Shown piece after piece: positions 8,363 through 17,718 of a stretch of DNA of 64,000 nucleotides (position 1 is its first letter; every line of letters begins with the position of its first letter). This stretch comes from Podaxis mareebaensis (taxonomy: Eukaryota; Basidiomycota; Agaricomycetes; Agaricales; Agaricaceae). The notes under the pieces were generated by a model that saw only the letters and a list, made by a program, of their open reading frames with translations, was not told the DNA's origin and searched no databases. The stretch is from positions 27,941 through 91,940 of the forward strand of contig JAEUWP010000173.1 of the NCBI GenBank assembly GCA_018524725.1, in the 5' to 3' direction. Position numbers and translations under genes: made by a program.

Positions 8363-9174
8363 GTATTCACTGCCATGGTGCATGCACTGTTACCAATGTC
8401 TGAAGGGAAGATGTTTGCGAAGGTGAAATCTATCCATCAAAATCCCTTTGCAGTTGGACTCACTCACTTTCGTCCTCTCAGATGCCATCACTGTGCTTGG
8501 AGTACTGTTGTTGAAATACGCCATCCCTTCCCTAAAATGATTCTAGATGAAACAAACTGGCGCCGGTGACGTTTCTACGATTAATGGTGGTGGCGCCTTC
8601 CATGCTGAGGACGAAATTGGTGAGGACTCTCTAATCTTTTCAGGTTACAAATAATGAGTTGTGTTAACCAGTTCAACACAACGGTGCGGGTCGCATCGTG
8701 ATCAATAACTTCTTTGCCTCCGACTTCGGTGTGTCATACTGATTTCTTTACATCAAATCCTGTTTAACCAACCACATTCCCCAGGCAAACTTTACCGTGC
8801 CTGCGGAAACTGCGCTGCCAGTTACTGTTGCTATCAACAATGTACTGGATTCCTTTCCTATTTCCTGCATCCACTGCTAAGAAAAGCTTATCTATTCATA
8901 GGTCTGCCTGAAGAGCGGTCCTGAAGGTGTTGGCATTAACACCAACTGGGGTGACACGGTGACGCTTTCCAATGTGAAGACCAGTGGCAAGCCTTCGAGT
9001 ACCAATGTTTGCGGCCCTTACAAGGGTGTTTCCAAAGGATCTGAGCCCTCCAAGATCGGACGGTATGTTTTTACATTTTCAGAGGATAGCATACTAAAAC
9101 CAATTTGTCCTCGAAACAGTGATGATGGCTACAGTGCTTGCCAGTACTCTGCTTCCTCTGTTGGATCATGCTAA
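8363..9174 (+). pseudogene. Pectate lyase (PL3) pseudogene, module 3
   Basis: The exons correspond to the 3' half of the gene, starting at 8363 (GIHCHGACTVTNV). Damage is plain. The conserved NVWWEDVCE has become NV-stop-REDVCE (TGG TGG to TGA AGG near 8401). A small deletion near 8823 removes about eight bases relative to the module-2 copy and shifts the frame in the CATSYERH region. The splice donor after DAIT is altered. Later parts (INGGGAFHAED, INNFFASDFG, GINTNWGDT, ACQYSASSVGSC-stop at 9174) are kept. The upstream half is absent and replaced by alcohol dehydrogenase 5' sequence; the reading frames of the two parts do not match. Confidence 0.8.
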
Positions 9175-9390
9175 GAATAGTAGGATCTTTTTTTCTATCT
9201 GAATGAAGTGCGGAATACATGTATCTTTCAATTTTTTGAGAAAAAAGGCTGGCAATGTGGGGTAAAGCGATTGCTTCCAAGATCGTGTTAATAGTTCGAC
9301 GTTCAAACATATTGATGGAAACTAACGAATAGATCGTGTTAATAGTTCGACGTTCAAACGTATTGATGGAAACTAACGAATACCAGGACC
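9168..9390 (+). repeat. Spacer repeat S, copy 3, with a 51 bp tandem duplication
   Basis: This is the spacer between pectate lyase and H as in module 1, but longer. It contains two 51 bp units at 9280-9330 and 9331-9381 that differ at one or two positions, each ending ACTAACGAAT. Confidence 0.8.
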
Positions 9391-9521
9391 ACGATCCAGA
9401 AGTGTATCCCTCGAGCTGCTCAGGTTCACGACTCACGTGCGAAGCCCGCAGAAAGCCCCAAATCGCAGGCGTTCCGGTAAAGCCACAGTTCTATCATATA
9501 CTCAGACATGTTACACAACAT

Positions 9522-10165
9522 TTATTGTCCCCACTCAATCGCGATTTCCATGATCTCCTGGGCTACCTGACTATGACCATACGTCCCAGTTTGAGAATTC
9601 CACGACGTGTGTACATCAATGAACCTCAGAGGCTCAAAAAGCCCCGCTCTCAAGAATCCTTGAGGATCCCTGAGGCCTACCTTGTTCGCTGCTTCGGCCC
9701 CCTTTCTCATTCTGGTACACACCCAACGCAAATCTAAGTCAGGATGATTGAGGTCAAACCGCAAATGAAATAAACATGCCTTTGATAATCAGTTGATGAA
9801 GTAGCGCGGGGGAAGTTCTCCCGCGTTAATGCATTCCTGAAGGATGATGCCGTATGCAAGAAGTTCGTGCCCACCATCCATTCTGTGATTAAGGTGAAAC
9901 CTTCGGTTGGTTGGGCAGTACCACGCCTGACACTTCCTTGTTGAAATGCGGGATTACCCATTGGAAGTCCGGCGTCGACAGCTGCGCGCGTGTAGTCTGC
10001 GGACAGCGCGGCGTACTGTGACCTCGTTGCAAAGACTTTCCAAGCTTTGGTGCCGACGTGCCAGATGCCTAGGCCTTCTCGACTGGCGATTCTATCGGCC
10101 CACCTGAGCATTTGGGTCACTGGTCTGCCGCTGCTTGTGTAGGTAAAGGTAACGTCGCCAGACAT
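9522..10165 (-). CDS. Unknown protein H, copy C
   Basis: This is the same two-block structure as copy A. Block one runs from 10,165 (MSGDVTFTYTSSGRPVTQML) and block two from about 9750 to 9522 (ends QVAQEIMEIAIEWGQ). An acceptor CTGACTTAG lies near 9742. Differences from copy A are spread through the protein while the frame is kept, which suggests selection on the protein at least until recently. A frame reading HELLAYGIILQE runs through the end of block one, so the exact splice pattern needs transcript data. No recognised domain. The promoter side faces the phosphatase upstream repeat. Confidence 0.5.
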
Positions 10166-10269
10166 CTAGTGGCAGATGGAGGACTGGTGTTGATGGTGGC
10201 TTAGAAGAAGGGGAGTAGGAGACTCACGACTTAGGGAACGTTGTTTGTAATACCTTGGAACTATGAGAG

Positions 10270-11207
10270 GATGTCATGATAGGATATATAAGGCCTCTGC
10301 AGCACAGCCGAAGCATAGGAGAGTATAGAAGACAGGAGCTTAACAGAAGTCTTCTACTTCTCAACCCTGATCAAGCATTGTCACCCCTCGGATACCACGG
10401 GAAAGAATCAACATAGGTGAAGGCTTAACGTGAACGTGGGACGAGATGGAGCAGAAGCGCATCTTCTCGAACACGATTACATTTCATCGATTGTTCTGGT
10501 CCGTGCCGTTGGTCGACCTAGCGCTCATTTGACACATCTTTCTGATAGGACATGAATATATTTCCAATCCTAGATACAGATGACTTGAAGCTCCGAGAAA
10601 GAAGTGAGATCGTCCACTTTGGACGGCTCGTTGGTAACAGTATATCAATTATGCAGGAAGACCCGTTGCACTGTAGTGCACCTCAGGAACGGAGAGGAGC
10701 ACCCACTTGCGACCTTCGTGCTCGTATACGGGGTGAACTGTACCAGAGCAGCCGTCACTCATGACTTTGTTTTGCAACTCCATCCTGCGGGACAATCGTT
10801 GAGAGTGTTGAATAAGTGGTTTGTCAGACAAAAGATTACAATGCATTAAATTCTTCCAGGTTATCCGGGGCCACTGACTTGCGCAAGAAGCGTGTGTGCT
10901 AAGGGTTACGAAGTGAGTGCCACGCGATTTCTAGGGACATGATCAGACAAACTGTCGCTACGCCCTTGTCCTTGTGGCGTAGTTCCTCATATCCCCCGAA
11001 AAGGTCAACAGTGCGCACGACTTCAAAGTCGTCGTGTTTATATTCCTCCATGCGCGAAAAGTGGTATGTCTGAGTCAAGCGAAGTAACTGGTTTGAGCGT
11101 AAACTAGGACACCGGTTGAGTCAACCCGAGTGGTCGCCCCGACCGGAGTATTTATATGCAGTGGCGTCGCGGAGTTTGAAATCATTCCTCCTTTGACCAC
11201 TTCGACA
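10270..11207 (+). repeat. Phosphatase upstream region, copy 3
   Basis: This is homologous to about 1610-2561, including the TATA-like GGATATATAAGGCC near 10,281 and the small ORF. Only one TATTTAT promoter unit is present near 11,148. Confidence 0.75.
10649..10846 (-). CDS. Small conserved ORF, unknown, copy 3 (65 aa)
   Basis: This is the counterpart of the ORF at 1965-2162 and has identical length. It contains MSDGCSGTV, YEHEGRKW, SVPEV and YSATGLPA. Substitutions relative to the first copy are scattered and no stop or frameshift has arisen. It has no recognised domain and may be a relic of a larger gene. Confidence 0.3.
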   Translation of the reverse strand: MHCNLLSDKPLIQHSQRLSRRMELQNKVMSDGCSGTVHPVYEHEGRKWVLLSVPEVHYSATGLPA

Positions 11208-11822
11208 ATGGCAAAACGCAAGGTCCAGGCGGCGCCCAAGCAGCCATCAGATAGAGTCTCCACCATTATCCCATCCGCCCTCTACCTTGGCCCTTGCTCC
11301 GCAGCCTCATCCTCCTCATTCCTGACCTCCAACTCAATAAACCATGTCCTGAGCATTGGCATCACACCATCGCCCAAAGTTGAAGGTGTAACTTACCATC
11401 GACTTGCCTTAAATGATTCCACATCATCGTCGATCACGTCTACTATCGATGCCGCTATTAACATCATCGATTCTGCTTTGCAATCCAATAAGGGCCGCGG
11501 GAGAATCCTCGTTCATTGTTCTGCCGGAGTCTCCCGCTCTCCCACTGTAGTCACGGGCTACCTCATGAAGAAACGCGGCATGTCGCTCAAAGCAGCACTT
11601 GGGCAGGTCTTGCGAGCTCGGCCGCAGGTATCCCCAAATCCAGGATTTCTTCAGCAACTGAAAGGGTTGGAAATGGATCTCTTTGGCGTTTCGACATTGG
11701 ACGTAGATGATCTTCCGAGACGAGAGGTAGATCGTCTGGCATTGTTCGCCGACCATGGGGAGGGAAAGGAAGGAGTCCTCGGAGGTGGCGCTGCGGCCTC
11801 TGTGGCTCAGACTCAGGCATGA
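11208..11822 (+). CDS. Dual-specificity protein phosphatase, copy 3
   Basis: This intact intronless 204-aa paralogue starts at MAKRKVQAAP (first ATG in the frame). The signature HC-SAGVS-RSPT is followed by GYLMKKRGMSLKAAL and RPQVSPNPGF, and the likely general acid is in HRLALND. The C-terminal tail (GVLGGGAAASVAQTQA) is the same as in copy 1, while its central part is nearly identical to copy 2. It therefore appears to be a mosaic, perhaps from gene conversion within the array. Substrate and localisation cannot be read from the sequence. Confidence 0.9.
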   Translation: MAKRKVQAAPKQPSDRVSTIIPSALYLGPCSAASSSSFLTSNSINHVLSIGITPSPKVEGVTYHRLALNDSTSSSITSTIDAAINIIDSALQSNKGRGRILVHCSAGVSRSPTVVTGYLMKKRGMSLKAALGQVLRARPQVSPNPGFLQQLKGLEMDLFGVSTLDVDDLPRREVDRLALFADHGEGKEGVLGGGAAASVAQTQA

Positions 11823-12725
11823 GTCAACCCCTTTATGTGACGATCATGTTATCCACCTGTCATTACGCGAGGGACGGTCGGGCAGCGAGACGTTTTGCAA
11901 CCTTTCTATACTCCTCTACAGCGTTTCTTCATACGCGGCCTTCATCCCTGTCCTTCTCTTCCTATCGTCGGGTTTTTTGCTCTTTCGTAGGACCGGGTTT
12001 CGGGTAGTCTTGCTAATGTAGGAATCCACACAGTACCGTCCTCCTTGTCCCATTTTACCTAGACGTACCTACATTTTCATTGCCATCTGTAATTGGCCAT
12101 TTTTCCTGGTGCCCAGAGGAAATCGCCTCTGATTTATAAGACCTGTCTTCACCGAGAAGGGTACTTAAATCACTGCTTTCCATGACAAATCCAAAATGTA
12201 CTCCATCGGATTCAGCTTACTTGTCTCGCCCCCAGTAAGTTGCTGTGTTTCGGACCGATGCCGTTATATTCCTTATAGCTCCCGGTCCTCGGATGGTCCT
12301 TTGAACACGCTACCTTCATCCAAGCAGCATCTCTTGATGAATGAAACAGCAAATCGAAGCGAAACTGTGTCTGGCGTCGCATGTTTTTCACCTTTCGGAA
12401 GACGCCGAAGCGTGGGTTAGAATATGCCAGGTCTTCTGCAGTTAACGCACCGTGAAGATCACCTCTCATTCATCCTACTTTTGAACATTTGCGAATTGCT
12501 ACCATTGGATTCGAAGATCATCCTAGAAGGCACCCTTTCCTAAGCGCAAGTGTACTTGCCATTGTGGGTGTAGCCCCATGGGTCCTCGTTCGGCAACCCT
12601 ATGAGTTAGCGGTGGCTCCTGTTTCGCACCCCACACTCTACTGATTGGGTCATGACGAACGCCCGAGGCATAGTGTTGACATCTATCCTCGTGTGGATTG
12701 CACCAAGTAGACGTATGCTGGCAAA
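11823..12725 (+). repeat. Phosphatase downstream region, copy 3, and end of the array
   Basis: This matches 3177 to about 4085. Similarity ends at about 12,725, just before the point where module 1 continues into pectate lyase exons, so the array stops here without another lyase. The embedded minus-strand ORF is listed separately. Confidence 0.7.
12212..12469 (-). CDS. Small conserved ORF, unknown, copy 3 (85 aa)
   Basis: This is the counterpart of 3526-3819: MRGDLHGALTAEDLAYSNP, then FRKVKNMRRQTQFR. It is 12 residues shorter because the C-terminal end differs. It is either a short gene or an open frame in a young repeat. No family recognised. Confidence 0.3.
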   Translation of the reverse strand: MRGDLHGALTAEDLAYSNPRFGVFRKVKNMRRQTQFRFDLLFHSSRDAAWMKVACSKDHPRTGSYKEYNGIGPKHSNLLGARQVS

Positions 12726-13130
12726 GGTGTGCAGGTAAAATCTGATCAAGTCAAACGTTTCTCCTCACCTCAAGGTCGAATTTACGTTCAAGGGAGAATT
12801 GTCTTTTGTCCAGACTCCCACCCGTAATCATATTCCCAATTACACTTGTTTTGGATTGCCTTCAGTTCAGTTCCGCAAGTGTGAAACCAGCCGATCATCA
12901 CCAGCACGCTAAGCCGAACAACACAGATGAATCTATTGGGACAAGGGTCAAATATCTTGAGAGCTCGACTTGCCCTGAAGGCAATCTCGCACCAAAACTC
13001 CGTCGAGGTCACCGAAGCTATGGGCGACATCATGGTAGGGTCACACCTTATCGCAAGCCTCCAATAATCCAGGTACGAAGTCAACCAATGCGAGTGTATT
13101 TGGCTAGGTGTAAAGTTATCTTTACAACGG
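12726..13130. other. Intergenic, nothing recognised
   Basis: Overlapping open frames occur on both strands (12,788-13,186) but none has a recognisable motif. This is the 3' flank of the F-box gene. Confidence 0.5.
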
Positions 13131-14735
13131 TCATACGACCCCCCAGAATAGCGGTAGTATATCGTCCCTCGTAACCCCCGTTTCATCTCCGTCGTTCGAA
13201 TCTATGAAGATCACCTTCTCGAAACGCTTCCCCAATCGCTCAGATTGCTCTGTAGGAAAATGATCCTCAACAACCTCTCTCAGAGGGTGTCCGTGGAGAA
13301 GCCGGATATTTGCTGTCTCGATCAAGGCTCCGACGTCCCTTGTTTCATAGTACCCCGTCCGGCCCGCGTCTGAGTAGATATGGAGGTTCTCGAGCCGATG
13401 AGCATACTTGAACGTGGGTTCTGGGGCATCCTCGTTGCGTTTCCGAAGAAGATCCCAGAGTCGGTGCAATTTGGTGCATAGCTCCTCAGCAACCCTGAGC
13501 GTGTGAAGCGAAGGAAGCGCCTCAAAAATTTGTTCGTCAAAGGATGCATCATAGTATGTTCCTGGGGCATACACAAGCTCCTGCACATCCTTCAGAAAAT
13601 CGGTGTCGTTGGATTGGAGGACGAAATCTGGCCGATCCCATATGAAGTTTGCATAAAAGGTTGAGCCAACACGTCTAACCATAGATGCTTGGTTTGCCGT
13701 CGTCTCGAACGACGTCAACACAAGTTTTCTGACTGTTGGTAATGGCCTTCCTTCTCCCGTTTGGAAGAAATATTCAGAAGGGGCGAGGTATTGATACCTC
13801 TCATAGAAGCAACATTTGGTGGTGGGTGGAATAATGATGTGAGAGAACAGCAATCTGAGGTGATCCCCAGACCAATGCCATGGCTCTCTATCACCGACCT
13901 CGATATATCGAAGGGCTGGTAGCACCACCGGAAGGGCTGCTTCGTAGATGTCTTTCCCCTCCTCCAAACTATAATGTGTAGGGCCTGCACGGACGAGGAC
14001 CAGCTCCTGTAATGTTTCGGAATTTGCCTCAAGGACTTGGAGGAATGTGATGAGATTGGGTCTGGCATCTGTTGGTTGATCATAAAGGTGGAATCGAACC
14101 AAGTTTCGAAAGCGGTTATAGGGCCAGGCGGAGACGTTGGATAGATAGACATTCTTGAGACGAGGCATATCGTCATTGAAAATGCGAGGTAGGACGCTCA
14201 CAGCATCCTCCGTATCCTCAATTTCCACCTCGTTTGAGATGGATTCCAATGTCGGTGCAGGGCGGTCCATCAAATCCCAAAAGCAAGAATTCCGAGCCCA
14301 AGCGGACTGCAGGTGAAGTTCCTGAAGTCGAGGGGTGTCGAAGGTGATTTCAAGAAGGGTATTATACATGCTTGCTCCCGTTTCATCTGGCGATTCTCCA
14401 GGAAGCGTGCCGGTGAAGTAGAGTTTGAATGGGATGGTTTTTGAGCGGCGCAGGTACTCGAGTGCCCTTTCGACAGAATTGTCATTAAGGTGTATTTGGT
14501 TCCATAAGTTTGGGGTGGACAGCGCAATTTCCCTCCAACGGCGCGAGACCTGGATGGCATAGACCCATTCATGAAGGTCGGTAGGCAGTGGGAATGGCAT
14601 GTGGCTAGTAATGTCAGGCTGAAGGAAGGAGAAGATGGTGGCGAGAATCGGAGGCAGGCGGTTGAGCGACGAGGTGTTAAGATTACACAAGGATTTTGAA
14701 TGGGCGATCGCCTCTTTCGCCAGGGCTTCCATCAT
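13131..14735 (-). CDS. F-box protein
   Basis: This is a single-exon protein of 534 aa. The F-box-like segment lies near residues 25-85: LNRLPPILATIFSFLQ, then VSRRWREIALSTPNLWNQI, the usual mushroom F-box pattern ending in Trp. The rest is a long, leucine-rich region with repeated hydrophobic spacing, as in proteins that recruit substrates to an SCF ubiquitin ligase. The start is one of two adjacent ATGs (MMEALAKEA) at the beginning of the open frame. It has no close relative in the window other than the general architecture of the F-box gene at 17,719. Such genes are highly expanded in agaricomycetes and the substrate cannot be predicted. Confidence 0.8.
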   Translation of the reverse strand: MMEALAKEAIAHSKSLCNLNTSSLNRLPPILATIFSFLQPDITSHMPFPLPTDLHEWVYAIQVSRRWREIALSTPNLWNQIHLNDNSVERALEYLRRSKTIPFKLYFTGTLPGESPDETGASMYNTLLEITFDTPRLQELHLQSAWARNSCFWDLMDRPAPTLESISNEVEIEDTEDAVSVLPRIFNDDMPRLKNVYLSNVSAWPYNRFRNLVRFHLYDQPTDARPNLITFLQVLEANSETLQELVLVRAGPTHYSLEEGKDIYEAALPVVLPALRYIEVGDREPWHWSGDHLRLLFSHIIIPPTTKCCFYERYQYLAPSEYFFQTGEGRPLPTVRKLVLTSFETTANQASMVRRVGSTFYANFIWDRPDFVLQSNDTDFLKDVQELVYAPGTYYDASFDEQIFEALPSLHTLRVAEELCTKLHRLWDLLRKRNEDAPEPTFKYAHRLENLHIYSDAGRTGYYETRDVGALIETANIRLLHGHPLREVVEDHFPTEQSERLGKRFEKVIFIDSNDGDETGVTRDDILPLFWGVV

Positions 14736-15913
14736 ACGGAGCTAGAATGGAATTCAGGTCAATATGTATTGATGAAGGGAATAGGGAGACGGTTATTACG
14801 TCATCGAAGCTCATGCGCACGTTTTGAAGACTGTTATCGGTGGTTGAGCGAAGTCATTCAAATGAAACGTCAACCAGTAGACCTCTCCGAAGACAGTGGG
14901 AGAGCTTTGAGGCCCCCCGACAGAGAAAAGAGGTCCCAAGAAGGTGTAGACATTGCGTGGGAATGGGGAGGAATTTTTCGACTGGGTACAGACCCGCCAG
15001 GTGGCGATGGGTTGCGGGCTAATGTGTTGGAACGACCGTTTATGAAATATCCTGGCTCCATCGAGCAGTCGCTGGACGTGAGAAGCCATCATTGACACAG
15101 GCTCACAACCACGTCGAATGACTCGAATTGATAGCATCTGTGCTGAAATCGACTAAGCTTGAGCGTTTGAATCGCTGGCTCATGTGAGGCGGGCTGTGTT
15201 CCATCGATAGCCTGAGGTGTCCTTCAAGGCTGTGACAGCTGTGTGACAGCATCGTTATCAGAAATCCCGAATACAACACATAGTACACGCGCGGTCAGCG
15301 TTACTTGAAAACCATACGACGAACTTCCAGAACCGGAAGTACGCCTCAGATAACGCAAAGGGAAATACATATAGGATGAAGTATCTGTGGGCTATAAATG
15401 CAACAGGAACTCCACTGAAATAGTATGTTCATATGGTAAAGCGAAGAATAGGTGGTTTCACGTTTGATAGCCTGATGGAGCTCAGGAAGTTGAGCGCTAG
15501 AGCGAATCTGTCGTTTCTTAGCTCTTGGCGCACTATTTTTATTGATGGTCCGGAAGTCAACATGTATAACTGATTTGTTGGAGCCTTTTGGGGCGGTGGA
15601 CCAGTCAGTCAGAATGCTTAAGGCCTGACCTAGGATACTTTGCTTCACTCTAGCCTTCGGAAAGTTTGGAAAGGGTCCCTAATGGGAAGAATGTCGTGTT
15701 GCCATACTGGCGCATATCGTCGTTTATGCCGCAATTCCAGCTAAACCTACACCAGCGCAATGATAGGCCAAAATGGAACCGTTGACGCTCAAAATATACC
15801 AATGACAATGCATGACATCACACCCTCCAGTGCCTCCACCCCCCTCGCCAAACCTTTAAAGCCACCCCCGTTTTCCTCACTTCTTAATTCCAACTACATC
15901 ACAAACGTCTATC
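14736..15913. promoter_or_regulatory. Intergenic and alcohol dehydrogenase upstream region
   Basis: 14,736 to about 15,430 holds overlapping open frames on both strands without motifs. 15,440-15,913 is the promoter region of the dehydrogenase and is duplicated at 7826-8349. It contains the direct motif AACTGATTTGTTGGAGC and pyrimidine-rich sequence (CCTCCAGTGCCTCCACCCCC) shortly before the ATG. Confidence 0.55.
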
Positions 15914-17655
15914 ATGCAAGCAGCAGCCAACGCAGTTCAAGATGTACGTATCGCACAAATACCCTCTATTCTGTTTGACGAATACATGCATCTCAGTATC
16001 TCGGGCCAGTTGAAACAACGGTCCATCCCGAATATGCCCATCGCGCCGATGGTAAAACCATGCGTGCGTTAGCGTGGTTCGGCAAGAAGGACGTTCGGAT
16101 GGTGGATGCTCCCGTTCCTGAGATCACCGAGCCAGAGGACGTGATTGTCAAGGTTACTGGAACGACGATTTGTGGTTCGGATTTACATCTGTGCGATCCT
16201 GTTTCAGATTAGTATCGCTGCGACTGCTAACCGGTGGTGGGATCAGGTACCACGGGGAGATTATGACGTTGCAGAAGGGTGATATCCTGGGACATGAGGT
16301 GAGTCGTTTTCAACGGTGGGGGACAAAGATTCTGACATTGAGTCAGTTCATGGGAATAGTGGATAAAGTTGGACCTGAAGTGTCCAACTTGCGTCCTGGA
16401 CAGCGGGTAGTCGCATCTTTCCAGATCGCGTGCGGTAGTTGCCGTTATTGCAAGGAGAAGCTCACATCGTTTTGCGACAACACAAACAATTCCTCGTGCG
16501 TTCATCACCCTGGCGCGGAAGCGCCAAATTGACTGTGGTAATTCAGGCTCCAGCAAAAGATGTATGGCCAGCGTGACGCTGGGTTCTTTGGGTACTCCCA
16601 TTTTGCGGGAGGATTCCCTGGCGGTCAAGCGGAATACGTCCGTGTTCCCAAGGGAGATGTAAATTTGTTACCCATACCAGACAACGTTCCTGATGAGAAG
16701 GTGCTGTACTTGTCCGATGTTGTGCCTACCAGCTATCACTGTGTGGTTGACACCGGCGTTTCCCCTGGAGACGTCGTTGCCATCTGGGTAAGTTCAATGC
16801 CGGTGATATGGTTCTTGCGGTCCCTCACATGCATACGCGCAGGGTTTGGGTCCCATAGGGATGTACGCTGCGCAATGGGCCAAGTTAAAGGGTGCTTCTC
16901 GTGTCATTGGGATAGATGCCGTCCCAGAGCGGCTGGCATTGGCCGCGGAGAAATTACGAATCGAGACGATCGACTTCTCGGAACACAAGGATATTCCGAA
17001 ACGGATTTATGAACTAGTTCCAAGCGGAGTCGACGTTGCACTTGATTGCGGTAAGGCCACTTCATTGTTCTACTACACAGACTGTGGCGCTGAAAAAAGT
17101 ACTTCAGGAACTTTCCACGAACCCAAGACATGGACGCACAAAATCCAGAAAATGCTGATGATGGAGACAGACGTTCCGGAGACGTTGAATGAGATGCTTC
17201 TTTCCGTCCGTAAGATGGGACGGTGCGGCATGATTGCCGCGTATGCGGGCTTTGCGAATGGTGTTAATTTGGGAGCATTAATGGAGAAGGGAATTCGGTA
17301 AGTGCAGTGGGACTGTTGACACGGAGGTAAAGCTGACGCAAGGACAGGCTGATTGGGAACGGTCAAGCGCCCGTACAAAAATACTGGAACGAGCTTTTGA
17401 ACGACTATATCCTAACAGGAAAGTTTGATCCAACAATGTGAGCATCTCATCCATTCATTCACTACCATTTTGCTGATGTTCTACAGGATCCTTACCCACC
17501 GTGTGCCTTTGGAGGACATGGTTAAACTGTACCATGCTTTTGACACGCGACAGGCCGGCGTCGAGAAGGTGTTCGTTGAGACGCAGTTTTCGTCACCCCC
17601 AAGTAAAGGCTGTCCAGAAACGAGGAAAGTGGAAGAGTGGAGTTCGGTGAACTAA
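15914..17655 (+). CDS. Zinc-dependent alcohol dehydrogenase (MDR family)
   Basis: There are nine exons: 15914-15943, 15997-16190, 16247-16298, 16347-16495, 16547-16787, 16843-17050, 17108-17297, 17348-17437 and 17487-17655, giving 440 aa. It would oxidise an alcohol or aldehyde adduct with NAD(P). The catalytic-zinc region has ICGSDLHL and GHE, the structural-zinc loop is [17 protein letters not shown], and the nucleotide fold has [12 protein letters not shown]. The segment [13 protein letters not shown] is typical of the threonine dehydrogenase or formaldehyde dehydrogenase-like branch. The first exon codes only [10 protein letters not shown]; the first intron is GT-AG and phase 0. If that exon were not used, an in-frame ATG at 16,060 ([10 protein letters not shown]) would serve. 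The promoter and exon 1 were copied into the pectate lyase array. Confidence 0.88.
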
Positions 17656-17718
17656 TTCCGCCCAAGTGTGGGATGATCGGCATATACCGGATGCACTCTC
17701 AGTCATGTATGATAAAGA

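Noticed and set aside
14700..15137. Overlapping ORFs on both strands upstream of the F-box gene
   Set aside because: They have no start context, motif or counterpart in repeats. They look like chance open frames in GC-balanced DNA.
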